Below, piece after piece: positions 29,399 through 37,480 of a DNA stretch of 64,000 nucleotides; the stretch's first letter is position 1, and every line of letters begins with the position of its first letter. The stretch is from Paenibacillus caseinilyticus (GTDB lineage Bacteria > Bacillota > Bacilli > Paenibacillales > NBRC-103111): the NCBI RefSeq assembly GCF_027533645.1, contig NZ_JAQAGY010000003.1:434001-498000 (forward strand). The letters run 5' to 3'. The notes beneath the pieces were generated by a model. The model did no database searches, had not been told where the DNA came from, and saw nothing but the letters and a program-made list of their open reading frames with translations. Both the position numbers and the translations under genes were made by a program.

Positions 29399-30076
29399 TT
29401 AGTATTGGTAAGCGTAGGTTCCCGCTTCTTTTTTGTTCACATTGTTCAAGACAACGCCGAGGATACGGCCTTTGGCGTGCTCCAGATTGCTCTTCATTTT
29501 CTTAACGGCCTCACGTTTCACCTTGCCGACATCGATGACAATAACTACGCCGCAGCTGTGGCCGGCTACCAATTGCGCATCCGGCAGACTGAGAGCCGGA
29601 GGAGTGTCGATGATAACTACATCATACTTATTCTTGGCGAATTCGATGAATTGGACCCATCTTTCGGATGAGAGCAGTTCGGAAGGATTGTGGGGAATAA
29701 CGCCCGCGGATATCATTTCTAAATGAGGAATGTGTGTTTCGGTGATCAATTCCTGGGCCGCGTACTGGGCTGCCAGCAGGTTTGAGAGTCCGACACGATT
29801 CGGACGGTTAAACATATTATGAACATTAGGCCTTCTCATATCGGCATCCACGATGAGCACTTTTTTCTCGGCCTGGGCGTAGGCAACAGCCATATTTACA
29901 GCGGTTGTCGTTTTCCCCTCCGCCTGCTGTGTGGATGTCACCATAATGACCTTGTTATCGTTCTCTACCAGGGAAAAATCGATATTGGTTCTTAGTGTAC
30001 GATAAGATTCACTGATGGGGGACTGTGGATTGGCTTCCGTGATGATCACGTTATTTTTACTGTTTTGCTGTGGCAT
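29399..30076 (-). CDS. BY-type protein-tyrosine kinase (EpsB/CapB/YwqD-like)
   Basis: A 225-residue cytoplasmic bacterial tyrosine kinase that phosphorylates itself and EPS enzymes and works with the membrane adaptor encoded just upstream. Seen: Walker A STQQAEGKTTTAVN near residue 47, Walker A-prime VLIVDADMRRP near 73, Walker B VVIIDTPP near 153, and a short C-terminal tyrosine cluster (GTYAYQY). It overlaps the adaptor gene by 20 bases. It is the only such kinase in the window, so it may serve both chain-length proteins. Confidence 0.9.
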   Translation of the reverse strand: MPQQNSKNNVIITEANPQSPISESYRTLRTNIDFSLVENDNKVIMVTSTQQAEGKTTTAVNMAVAYAQAEKKVLIVDADMRRPNVHNMFNRPNRVGLSNLLAAQYAAQELITETHIPHLEMISAGVIPHNPSELLSSERWVQFIEFAKNKYDVVIIDTPPALSLPDAQLVAGHSCGVVIVIDVGKVKREAVKKMKSNLEHAKGRILGVVLNNVNKKEAGTYAYQY

Positions 30077-30794
30077 AAGGAATCTCTCCTACCTTTCGAC
30101 CGCTTGGGAATGGTTGCAGGGTGATATCTTTGCGTTTTACCGTGGGTACGGCGGCTAAAACCGTCAATCCTAGCAGTTCCTCTACATCCTTCTCATTCTT
30201 AACGGTATGTTGGAGCGTGTGATGGAGAAACGCGAAGCCGATGCCAAGCAGCAGGGTAACCAGTACGCTGACCAGAACATTCAACTGCGTGTTCGGCAGC
30301 ACCGCTTTGGCAGACTTCTCTGGATTGGCCAGTCCCAATACATTAATGTTATTGACTTTCATGACATTCTCAATTTCTTTCTGGAACGTATAGGCAATGG
30401 CATTCACAGTTTCAGCAGCCCGTCTATAATCCGTATCCCGGATCACAAGCGTCATGACCTGAGAATCGGAAGATTGCTTGACTTCGAGCTTCTCGGCCAT
30501 TTGTTCCGGGGTAAGCATGAATTCCGGATATGCCGCAGCCACTTTCTCCAGCACAGCCGTAGTACGAATGACTTCCGTGTAAGTCTTGATGAGTTTCAAG
30601 TTGGTGTTAATCGTGCTGATGTCTACTCCGTCTCCCTTGCCCTCGTTATTGATTAGAAGCTTAACCGAGGCTTGGTAGACGCGGGGCAAATACTGGACAC
30701 TTACGAGAGCGGTACATAGACTGGCGACAAGGGTCACTCCCAGTATCAACCCTATGTATCTCCGAAGTATTTGCAGGTAATGTTTTACTTCCAT
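30057..30794 (-). CDS. Polysaccharide chain-length / kinase-activator protein (Wzz-like, set A)
   Basis: A 245-residue membrane adaptor with two membrane segments (about residues 16-36 and 170-190), the same architecture as the protein at 17161-17901. The cytoplasmic tail should bind and activate the BY-kinase encoded right after it, as with YwqC/YwqD or CapA/CapB. Pairing in the extracytoplasmic domain is thought to set polymer length. The tail ends KVGEIPYATAKQ. Confidence 0.9.
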   Translation of the reverse strand: MEVKHYLQILRRYIGLILGVTLVASLCTALVSVQYLPRVYQASVKLLINNEGKGDGVDISTINTNLKLIKTYTEVIRTTAVLEKVAAAYPEFMLTPEQMAEKLEVKQSSDSQVMTLVIRDTDYRRAAETVNAIAYTFQKEIENVMKVNNINVLGLANPEKSAKAVLPNTQLNVLVSVLVTLLLGIGFAFLHHTLQHTVKNEKDVEELLGLTVLAAVPTVKRKDITLQPFPSGRKVGEIPYATAKQ

Positions 30795-30837
30795 GGTGGA
30801 TCCCCCTGGGAATTTTCAGAAAATTTTCATGATGTTT

Positions 30838-31599
30838 TCAAAAAAAACCAAACCATTTCCTCGCCGGTCGAATCGGTTCAACCGTCTCTATATTTTGGTT
30901 CCGCACGACGAGAGATGCTCTGCTGATAAACCCTTCTACGTAGTCCGCTCCGAGGTGCTCTCCGATATATTCGTAAGCATTGGGCAAATTAAAACAACGG
31001 CCTGTTTCGTGGTGGGCATCCGAAGCAATAAAATGGGCACAGTGTTTTCGACATAAATCAAGACTGAACTTTTGGATTTTCTTCCCGAATAATCCGGTAA
31101 TCGAGTGAGAAGTAACTTGAGACAGTGCTCCTTCTCGAATGAAATCATAAAGCAGTGAAGGTTGTTGGAAGATGGCCCGATTGCGCTCCGGGTGAGCAAT
31201 TATAGGAATATAATTCGCAGCCACAAGCGAAGATATGGTCTGCCTTGCGGCAGCGGGTACGTACGAAGAGGGAAACTCCAGCAATAAATATCTGGAATCA
31301 GCGAGTGGTACTAGCTTGCCGTTCTCCAGATCCTTCATTAACCGCCCGAACCAGCGTACTTCCTGACCCGGAAGCACCTTAACTGTCATTCCGCGTTCTT
31401 GAATCCTCTGGTTGACCTCGTCTACCGAGCGCCGTATAACCTCAGACTCGTTAATAAACGTTCCATTGGCGTGATGCGGAGTAGCAATTAATGTCGTTAC
31501 ACCCAAGGATTCGGCTTGCCTAACCATACGCAGCGTCTGTTCCATATCCCGTGCCCCATCATCCAGAGCGGGGAGGATATGATTGTGAATATCAATCAT
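30838..31599 (-). CDS. PHP-family protein-tyrosine phosphatase (YwqE/CpsB-like)
   Basis: A 253-residue metal-dependent phosphatase that should remove phosphate from the BY-kinase. Seen: the first metal motif DIHNHILPALDDGARD at residue 3, TLIATPHH near 36, the RNRAI segment after AHPE near 135, and SDAHHETGR near 195. The gene precedes the chain-length and kinase genes, the usual Firmicute phosphatase-adaptor-kinase set. Confidence 0.92.
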   Translation of the reverse strand: MIDIHNHILPALDDGARDMEQTLRMVRQAESLGVTTLIATPHHANGTFINESEVIRRSVDEVNQRIQERGMTVKVLPGQEVRWFGRLMKDLENGKLVPLADSRYLLLEFPSSYVPAAARQTISSLVAANYIPIIAHPERNRAIFQQPSLLYDFIREGALSQVTSHSITGLFGKKIQKFSLDLCRKHCAHFIASDAHHETGRCFNLPNAYEYIGEHLGADYVEGFISRASLVVRNQNIETVEPIRPARKWFGFF

Positions 31600-31629
31600 T
31601 CATGCGTCCACCTCGGAATTACGAAATAC

Positions 31630-32070
31630 TTATACCACGTGATCAATTAAGCTGCGCGGCTGTTCTATATCCATCATTGTGTAGGCATGTTTGGCTTCTT
31701 CATAGAAACGTTCGAACAGGTCCGTACGATTCCGGATTGCAGCAGCCAGTTGGTCTTTCTTCCACGCGCTAAGCTGTGGCTTGGCTGTGTATTGAAAAGA
31801 GGTGCCGGACCTGCTACTCTGGACTAGTACAGCTTCAAGCTCTACTGTCTGTTCCTGAAACGGTAAGGCAAAGGAGCAAAATACCTCGGCCGATACCGGG
31901 AAGTTCAGCTCCGACTGGAATTCTATCTGTTCCGGACTGATCGACAATAAAGTCACTAGAGCCTTGGAACTGCTGACTTTCATGGAATTAATTTGTGAAA
32001 TATACATCTCTGAGGCCAAGTTCATCTTCAAGACAACCGGAGAGGAATGATACATTCTTGTCTCAATCAT
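31630..32070 (-). CDS. PilZ-like protein lacking c-di-GMP motifs
   Basis: A 146-residue soluble protein, the first gene of the set A operon. From residue 38 to about 110 its pattern fits a PilZ beta-barrel (SISPEQIEFQSELNFPVSAEVF, then ELEAVLVQ, then a basic helix), but the RxxxR and DxSxxG residues that bind c-di-GMP are absent: the second reads SISPEQ. It may be a degenerate PilZ adaptor or another small beta-barrel. I infer a regulatory or scaffold role from position. It lies behind the double-operator promoter at 32141-32199. Confidence 0.5.
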   Translation of the reverse strand: MIETRMYHSSPVVLKMNLASEMYISQINSMKVSSSKALVTLLSISPEQIEFQSELNFPVSAEVFCSFALPFQEQTVELEAVLVQSSRSGTSFQYTAKPQLSAWKKDQLAAAIRNRTDLFERFYEEAKHAYTMMDIEQPRSLIDHVV

Positions 32071-32140
32071 GGGGATTACCTTCCTTCTCTTGTAGCGTTG
32101 ACTGTTCAGTTATGCTCTCGATAAAAAAATGTCGTTTAAA

Positions 32141-32199
32141 GTTACATTATGTATCGTAATCCACACTCTAAATTTATGATACAAAGTGTATCTTGTCAA
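32141..32199 (-). promoter_or_regulatory. Main EPS promoter with two palindromic operators (set A)
   Basis: On the minus strand TTGACA (32199-32194) and TAAATT (32176-32171) are 17 bp apart. GATAC-AAAGT-GTATC (32178-32192) fills the spacer; GTTAC-ATTAT-GTATC (32141-32155), one mismatch, lies at about +9 to +23. The layout copies that of 17969-18025. It should drive the set A genes from the PilZ-like gene on. Between here and the XRE gene (32200-32425) I see no gene; the plus-strand frame there shows no family features. Confidence 0.82.
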
Positions 32200-32425
32200 G
32201 GACTATTTTTACTTCTGTCGAGATCTGGTTGAAAAGTGAATTCTGCCACAGAAAAAAGGCATTCCTCATGAACAGTACGACAAAATCAAGCAAATTCCGA
32301 CAACACTGGATAACCAGCAGTGATACGGATTGGCACCTCGTGTCACCCTGCAGCCGGCCTCATTTCCCTATTACCAATTCAGAAGACAGCCTCATTTCAA
32401 AAAAGAGGCATGGAGCATGTTTCAA

Positions 32426-32620
32426 TTACTCTCGCATGAGGTAATCTAAAGATACGTCGAAAAAATCGGCAATATTCTTTAAAGTTTCATAATCGGGATG
32501 CCTTCTGTTATTCTCGTAATGTGAAAGCGCTGACCTGGAAATCCCTATACATACGGCCAGCTCTTCTTGGGTCAATTGTCTTTCTTCTCGCAGTAAGCTG
32601 ATTTTGTTACCATACTTCAC
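32426..32620 (-). CDS. XRE-family HTH repressor, SinR-like DNA-binding domain only
   Basis: A 64-residue Cro/CI-type helix-turn-helix protein: ISLLREERQLTQEELAVCIG, then SRSALSHYENNRRHPDYETL, and ending FFDVSLDYLMRE. GTG 32620 is chosen because AAGGAGG lies nine bases upstream; the frame is open to a TTG at 32641. It resembles the N-terminal DNA-binding domain of SinR but lacks a SinI-interacting C-terminal part. It stands just upstream of the EPS operon, and its own promoter carries the palindrome GATAC-N5-GTATC, so I infer that it binds that site and represses EPS genes and itself. Binding is not shown by sequence alone. Confidence 0.85.
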   Translation of the reverse strand: MKYGNKISLLREERQLTQEELAVCIGISRSALSHYENNRRHPDYETLKNIADFFDVSLDYLMRE

Positions 32621-32671
32621 GATCCTTGTCCTCCTTGGCAATAGTTAAGTACACACCCCACCCACATTAGT

Positions 32672-32708
32672 ATTATAGCGAATTTTGACGGAAGATACAA
32701 TTCGTATC
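32672..32708 (-). promoter_or_regulatory. Promoter of the XRE repressor gene with operator over the -35
   Basis: On the minus strand TTGTAT (32700-32695) and a perfect TATAAT (32677-32672) are 17 bp apart. The palindrome GATAC-AATTC-GTATC (32694-32708) contains the -35, which suggests self-repression. The distance to the GTG start is about 45 bases. Confidence 0.75.
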
Positions 32709-32770
32709 GCTACTATTCCATAAAATTGGCACGAAATAATGTAGATTTACGTCTCTTTTGTATGAAATAC

Positions 32771-32905
32771 GACTTCCTTCCCGGCGCTGAGAAGGCTCAG
32801 ATTCCTTTCTGGGCGTCTTAACGCCCTCGTCTGTCTAAACAGACCTTCCCAAGGAGTAGCCTGCTCCTAGCATAACGAAAAGCACCCAAGAGGCTTCCCT
32901 TCCCA
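32771..32905. other. Array of four short perfect hairpins with CU-rich (or GA-rich) linkers
   Basis: Four perfect inverted repeats lie in a row: CTGAG-AAGG-CTCAG (32787-32800), GGGCG-TCTTAA-CGCCC (32811-32826), GTCTGT-CTAA-ACAGAC (32829-32844), AGGAG-TAGCCTG-CTCCT (32852-32868). Most linkers and flanks on the plus strand are CU-rich (CTTCCTTCCC, TTCCTTTC, CTTCCC, TTCCCTTCCC); on the minus strand they read GGGAAGG. This could be a small regulatory RNA whose linkers pair with Shine-Dalgarno sequences. A TATAAT is present at 32921-32926 and its overlapping complement, but no good -35, so the strand is open. Confidence 0.35.
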
Positions 32906-32962
32906 CTAGTTGCTTCCTATTATAATGCAAACCGCTGATCACGCTTTCTTATTAACCAACAA

Positions 32963-33000
32963 CAATAAAAAGCTCCCTTGCATGCAAGGGAGCTTTGTGA
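32963..33000 (-). terminator. Intrinsic terminator of glnA
   Basis: On the minus strand AAAGCTCCCTTGC and GCAAGGGAGCTTT form a perfect stem followed by TTATTGTTG. It lies a few bases after the glnA stop. Confidence 0.85.
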
Positions 33001-33017
33001 ACCGATAGATGTTGTTC

Positions 33018-34442
33018 TTACAGATCGAAGTACAGGGAATACTCGTGCGGATGAATACGGATGGAAACCGCTTTGGCTTCGCCGCGCTTCAGACCCACGT
33101 AGTTATCGATAAAGTCCTTCGTGAATACGCCGCCTTCTGTCAGGAACTCGTAGTCAGCCTCAAGTGCGTCAAGCGCCTCGTCAAGCGTTCCAGGAACACT
33201 GCGAATTTCGCTCTTCTCCGCATCGGACAGATCGTAGATGTTCTTGTCGAGAGGACCATAGCCCAGTGCGCGCGGATCGATCTTCTTCTTGATGCCGTCC
33301 AGACCTGCAAGCAGCATCGCTGCGAAAGAAAGGTAAGGGTTAGCTGTGGAGTCCGGTGTACGGAACTCGATGCGGCAGCCTTTAGGTGTAACGGCAGCTA
33401 CCGGAATACGAACAGCTGCAGAACGGTTGCCTTTGGAGAAGACAAGGTTAACCGGTGCTTCGTAACCAGGTACGAGACGCTTGAATGAGTTCGTGCTTGG
33501 GTTCGTCAGAGCGATTAACGCTGGAGCGTGGTAAAGAATACCGCCGATGTAGTGCAGAGCCATTTCGCTCAGGTTAGCATAGCCGCCTTTTTCATAGAAA
33601 AGAGGGGAATCGCCATTGAAAATCGACATGTGCACATGCATCCCGCTGCCGTTGTCTCCGAAGAGCGGCTTCGGCATGAAGGTAGCTACCTTGCCGTATT
33701 GTCTTGCCGTGTTTTGAACGATATATTTGTATTTCATCAAGTTATCTGCTGTTTTGGTCAGCGTATCGAAACGGAAGTTGATTTCGCCCTGGCCTGCTGT
33801 CGCCACTTCGTGGTGGTGACGTTCGATGCGAAGACCGGACTCCATCAGCAGTCGACACATTTCGCTACGAATATCCTGCTGCGTATCTGTAGGACCTACA
33901 GGCACATATCCGCCCTTGTGGCCTACTTTAAAGCCCAGGTTGCCGCCTTCTTCTTTGCGATTCGAGTTCCAGTGAGCCTCTTCGGAATCAACGAAGTAAG
34001 AAGACTTGTTCTGGCCGCTCTCGAAACGAACTTCATCGAAAATGAAGAATTCGGATTCCGGAGCAAAATTCGCAGTCGTACCCACGCCGGTTTGCTGCAG
34101 ATACTCTTCAGCTTTTTGAGCGATGCTGCGCGGGTCGCGTTCATAACGTTCACCGTCAGGAGTATGGATGTTACACATAATTACGAGGGTTGGATGAGCT
34201 GTAAACGGATCGATAAAGCAGGACTCCGTATCTGGCATCATGACCATGTCGGACTCTTCGATGCCTTTAAATCCCGGGATCGAGGAACCATCAAATGCTA
34301 CGCCGTTCTCAAAAGTTGCTTCTTCAACTTCAGAAGCCGGCAAAGAAATGTGGTGTGCTCTACCGCTAAGATCGACAAAACGGAAATCAACCCACTCGAT
34401 GCCTTTTTCCTGGATGGTGTTTAACACGTTTTGAACTGACAT
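33018..34442 (-). CDS. glnA: Glutamine synthetase, type I, GSI-beta-like
   Basis: A 474-residue enzyme that makes glutamine from glutamate, ammonia and ATP. Seen: FDGSSIPGF near residue 50, the metal/ATP segment PESEFFIFD near 128, GDNGSGMHVHMSI near 260, and the NPSTNSFKRLVPGYEAP block. It has the longer GSI-beta length and keeps DKNIYDL near residue 400, which aligns with the adenylylation-tyrosine loop of enterobacterial enzymes (DKNLYDL), whereas the usual Bacillus enzyme is about 444 residues and not adenylylated. ATG 34442 follows TTAGGAGGTAAGG. No glnR gene is adjacent, but a GlnR/TnrA-type box lies upstream. Confidence 0.93.
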   Translation of the reverse strand: MSVQNVLNTIQEKGIEWVDFRFVDLSGRAHHISLPASEVEEATFENGVAFDGSSIPGFKGIEESDMVMMPDTESCFIDPFTAHPTLVIMCNIHTPDGERYERDPRSIAQKAEEYLQQTGVGTTANFAPESEFFIFDEVRFESGQNKSSYFVDSEEAHWNSNRKEEGGNLGFKVGHKGGYVPVGPTDTQQDIRSEMCRLLMESGLRIERHHHEVATAGQGEINFRFDTLTKTADNLMKYKYIVQNTARQYGKVATFMPKPLFGDNGSGMHVHMSIFNGDSPLFYEKGGYANLSEMALHYIGGILYHAPALIALTNPSTNSFKRLVPGYEAPVNLVFSKGNRSAAVRIPVAAVTPKGCRIEFRTPDSTANPYLSFAAMLLAGLDGIKKKIDPRALGYGPLDKNIYDLSDAEKSEIRSVPGTLDEALDALEADYEFLTEGGVFTKDFIDNYVGLKRGEAKAVSIRIHPHEYSLYFDL

Positions 34443-34522
34443 GGACTACCTTACCTCCTAATTTCCGAACATTAACGTCCGTTCGGTCTCACATTGTTCA
34501 AGTTTTTGTTAATCATGTTGCT

Positions 34523-34597
34523 ATTATAAGACTTTTCGGGAAAGTTCGTCAATACTTATGTAAGGTATTTTTTATCGAGGTGTGAGATATGCTCACA
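34523..34597 (-). promoter_or_regulatory. glnA promoter with GlnR/TnrA-type box
   Basis: On the minus strand TTGACG (34552-34547) and TATAAT (34528-34523) are 18 bp apart. TGTGA-N7-TCACA at 34581-34597 matches the GlnR/TnrA consensus TGTNA-N7-TNACA exactly and lies about 30 bp upstream of the -35. This suggests nitrogen control of glnA. In the leader an inverted repeat CCGAAC/GTTCGG of unknown meaning lies near 34470-34492. Confidence 0.75.
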
Positions 34598-34622
34598 CTG
34601 CAATCATATTTTCACCATTCCG

Positions 34623-34671
34623 ACAAAAAGCAGACTTGACTCCCTTCAGCATGAAGGTTTTCAAGTCTGCT
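34623..34671 (-). terminator. Intrinsic terminator of aroF
   Basis: AGCAGACTTGA and TCAAGTCTGCT form an 11-bp perfect stem, followed on the minus strand by TTTTTGT. It lies just after the DAHP synthase gene. Confidence 0.85.
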
Positions 34672-34692
34672 CTATTTCTTTTATCCACCCTG

Positions 34693-35739
34693 CTATCCGA
34701 TCAGCACAGAGTCTTTCTTCGTATCAAAACGCTTGCCGCACAAGGGAGCGAGCTTCTCAAGATCTACCATCAGGCGGGCGAATTGATCCGGGAATAAGGA
34801 CTGGACTCCGTCTCCGGTCATGGAATTATCCGGATCGGTATGCATCTCGACGATTAATCCATTGGCCCCGGCAGCCACAGAAGCTTTGCACATCGGTTCT
34901 ACAAGTTCCCGGCGGCCGGTACCATGGCTCGGATCCGAGATCACAGGCAGATGGCTGAGCGTCTGCAGCGCCGGGATGGCGGCCAGATCCAGTGTATTGC
35001 GCGTGTAGGACTCGAAAGTGCGGATGCCGCGTTCGCAAAGCATAACGTTCGGATTTCCGCCGGCGAGGATGTATTCTGCCGCGTTCAAAAACTCGTCGTA
35101 CGTGGAGCTGAATCCACGTTTGAGCAGAACAGGTGTCTGGATGGTTCCCAGCTTCCGTAGGAGGTCGAAGTTCTGCATGTTGCGGGTACCTACTTGAAGA
35201 ATGTCCGCATACTCTGCACAAATATCGACATATTCGGGCGTCATGACCTCGGTAATCGTCAGAAGACCGTGCTTCTTCCCCGCTTCCGCCATCATGACAA
35301 GGCCCTCTACCCCCGTCCCTTGGAAGCTGTAGGGACCTGTTCTAGGCTTGAACGCTCCACCCCGCAGCACCTGTGCCCCTGAGGCCTTCACAAGACGCGC
35401 AATCTCGTCGATCTGCTCCGGCGATTCTACAGCGCAAGGTCCGCCCATGATGACCAGCTGCTCCCCGCCGATCGTGACATCACCAATGCGGATAACCGTA
35501 TCATCCGGATGGAAATCTCGGCTCGCCAGTTTATACGACTTCGAGATCTTGACGACCTGCTCCACGCCGGAGAGCTGGCGAAGCTGCTCGGCCAGTACGG
35601 GATTCGCTTTTCCGATAATACCGATGATCGTCCGGTCCACGCCTCTGGACACATGAGCCGTTACGTCGTGCTTCTCGATATGCTGGACCACTTCCGCGAT
35701 ACGCTCTTCGCTTACTGTTCCGGACAGAATTACGATCAT
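34693..35739 (-). CDS. aroF: 3-deoxy-7-phosphoheptulonate (DAHP) synthase
   Basis: A 348-residue first enzyme of the shikimate pathway, joining phosphoenolpyruvate and erythrose-4-phosphate. An N-terminal ferredoxin-like regulatory domain (about residues 1-70) precedes the barrel, as in the Thermotoga-type enzyme. Seen: VIMGGPCAVESPEQI near 100, LRGGAFKPRTGPYSFQGTG near 127, GTRNMQNFDLL near 190 and SDPSHGTGRRELV near 265. ATG 35739 follows AAGGGAGTG; the frame opens eight codons earlier. Confidence 0.93.
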   Translation of the reverse strand: MIVILSGTVSEERIAEVVQHIEKHDVTAHVSRGVDRTIIGIIGKANPVLAEQLRQLSGVEQVVKISKSYKLASRDFHPDDTVIRIGDVTIGGEQLVIMGGPCAVESPEQIDEIARLVKASGAQVLRGGAFKPRTGPYSFQGTGVEGLVMMAEAGKKHGLLTITEVMTPEYVDICAEYADILQVGTRNMQNFDLLRKLGTIQTPVLLKRGFSSTYDEFLNAAEYILAGGNPNVMLCERGIRTFESYTRNTLDLAAIPALQTLSHLPVISDPSHGTGRRELVEPMCKASVAAGANGLIVEMHTDPDNSMTGDGVQSLFPDQFARLMVDLEKLAPLCGKRFDTKKDSVLIG

Positions 35740-35818
35740 ATTGGAACACTCCCTTGGGGACAAGTTTTCTATTACACATAAACGCTTCGACGCTTATACG
35801 CTTTTAAGCACTAAAGTA

Positions 35819-35848
35819 ATTTTACACCCTACCGCCTGTCCCCGTCAA
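35819..35848 (-). promoter_or_regulatory. aroF promoter
   Basis: On the minus strand TTGACG (35848-35843) and TAAAAT (35824-35819) are 18 bp apart, about 80 bases before the aroF start. Confidence 0.6.
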
Positions 35849-35858
35849 TACTATATCC

Positions 35859-35891
35859 GAAAAAGAAATAAGCCCCGATGTCTCGAGGCTT
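35859..35891 (-). terminator. Intrinsic terminator after the DUF2062 gene
   Basis: On the minus strand AAGCCTCGA-GACA-TCGGGGCTT forms a stem with one G-U pair, followed by ATTTCTTTTT. Confidence 0.75.
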
Positions 35892-35926
35892 ATCCTATGC
35901 ACATCTACCACGGCAATGCCGGCCGG

Positions 35927-36454
35927 CTACCCATTGGCGCCAGAAGCCAGAAACTGCTGTTCTTTGCGCTTCTTGCGTTTTTCTTTTCTTCTGCCGTCAA
36001 ACCATACAAGCAGCCATTTGACCGGAAAGAAGAGGATCAAGCCAAGGATGATGCCATCGACAACACCGCCGACAAACAATTTGAGATTAAAACGGATAAA
36101 CGAGTCAAGCCAGCCCGGCAGCCTTTCGAGCAGTTCACCTTTGATGCCGTGCGGCAGCAGCATTCCCCCCACCGCCCGGTGCACGAAAGAAAAAGGGATA
36201 TAGATGATCTTGCCGAACATGAAGCCGAGCAGCGCCGCGGCCATACTGGCCCTCAGCATGTAGACGAAAGGAAATATAAGGAAAAAGGCCAGACCTGCCG
36301 TCGGAAGCGTGAACATCTCGATGGCCAGACCGATAGAGAAACCGAGTGCCACCATGGTAGGCCCACCCTTGGCACGTGTCAGCAGCAAGTACTTATATCT
36401 GAACCATCGCCCGATGTTCCGAAGCCGAAAATGTTGTTTCGCCATTGTCTTCAT
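35927..36454 (-). CDS. DUF2062 membrane protein
   Basis: A 175-residue integral membrane protein with three to four hydrophobic segments and a basic C-terminus (RRKEKRKKRKEQ). The GPTMVALGFSIGLAIEMFTLP region near residue 31 is typical of DUF2062 proteins. The biochemical role is not known. It follows ispH by 34 bases and may be cotranscribed with it. Confidence 0.8.
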   Translation of the reverse strand: MKTMAKQHFRLRNIGRWFRYKYLLLTRAKGGPTMVALGFSIGLAIEMFTLPTAGLAFFLIFPFVYMLRASMAAALLGFMFGKIIYIPFSFVHRAVGGMLLPHGIKGELLERLPGWLDSFIRFNLKLFVGGVVDGIILGLILFFPVKWLLVWFDGRRKEKRKKRKEQQFLASGANG

Positions 36455-36488
36455 TCGCTGCCGTTCCTTTCCTCCCGCACGTGCTTCT

Positions 36489-37442
36489 TTACTCCGCCCG
36501 CGATTTCAACTTCGGCGTGGGAATCAATCGATCCAAGTTGGCCGTGCGGCGAATTTCCCATGTCTCCGGTTTCGCCGGGTCATACTGTTCCAAATACGTA
36601 ATGACTTCTTTGGTAATGGGTGTCGGCGTCGAAGCGCCCGACGTCACTCCTACACGGCGGACCGGAACAAGCCACTCCCTGCGGAGTTCCGTAATATCGG
36701 CGATCCGGTATGCCTTGACCCCGGCAATCTCCTCGGAGACTTGGGCCAGGCGGTTGGAGTTGTTGCTCCGCGGATCCCCGACGACAAGAATGAGATCGGC
36801 CTCTTTGGCCTGTTCGGCTACCGCCTCTTGGCGCACCTGGGTAGCCAAGCAGATTTCATTGTGAATCTCAGCATGCGGATACCGTTCGAGGATTCGCTTC
36901 ATAATATGCTTGATATCCCATTGGCTCATGGTCGTCTGGTTCGTAATCAGAACGCGGGAAGACTCGACTTGCAGCGCATCGATCTCCTCGGTTCTCTCGA
37001 TCAGATGAACATAATCCGGCGCAATTCCGATAGCCCCTTCCGGTTCCGGATGGCCCTTCTTGCCGATATAGATGATGTGGTACCCTTCGGCCGACTTCTC
37101 ACGGATGAGATCATGTGTCTTCGTCACGTCCGGGCAGGTTGCATCCACTACCGTCAGCCCTTTGTCCCGGGCGCGCCGGCGTACTTCAGGAGAAACGCCG
37201 TGCGCCGTGAAGATAACGGTTCCCTTCTCCACCGTGTCGAGAATCTCCAGCCGGTTCGGCCCGTCTAGCGTAATGACGCCCTCCTTCTCAAAGAAATCGG
37301 TCACATGGGCATTATGTACAATCATGCCCAATATATATATAGGCCTTGGCAGATCCAGGTTTTTTGCCGTCTGCATGGCCAGCGCCATGGCATCGACCAC
37401 CCCGTAGCAGTAGCCCCGGGGAGAAATCTTAATAACGTCCAT
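36489..37442 (-). CDS. ispH: 4-hydroxy-3-methylbut-2-enyl diphosphate reductase
   Basis: A 317-residue iron-sulfur enzyme, the last step of the MEP isoprenoid pathway. Seen: [12 protein letters not shown] near the start (first cluster cysteine), [34 protein letters not shown] (second cysteine), and later [12 protein letters not shown] (third). ATG 37442 is chosen because the protein family begins here and AGGCAGGTG precedes it; the frame is open further into the kinase gene. Confidence 0.93.
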   Translation of the reverse strand: MDVIKISPRGYCYGVVDAMALAMQTAKNLDLPRPIYILGMIVHNAHVTDFFEKEGVITLDGPNRLEILDTVEKGTVIFTAHGVSPEVRRRARDKGLTVVDATCPDVTKTHDLIREKSAEGYHIIYIGKKGHPEPEGAIGIAPDYVHLIERTEEIDALQVESSRVLITNQTTMSQWDIKHIMKRILERYPHAEIHNEICLATQVRQEAVAEQAKEADLILVVGDPRSNNSNRLAQVSEEIAGVKAYRIADITELRREWLVPVRRVGVTSGASTPTPITKEVITYLEQYDPAKPETWEIRRTANLDRLIPTPKLKSRAE

Positions 37443-37480
37443 TGTGCACCTGCCTGTCGAAATATAGTCTCTTGTGTCTA

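Noticed and set aside
32193-32444. Plus-strand 83-codon frame between the EPS promoter and the XRE gene
   Set aside because: It overlaps the promoter on one side and the XRE gene on the other, has no family features, and its composition is not protein-like.
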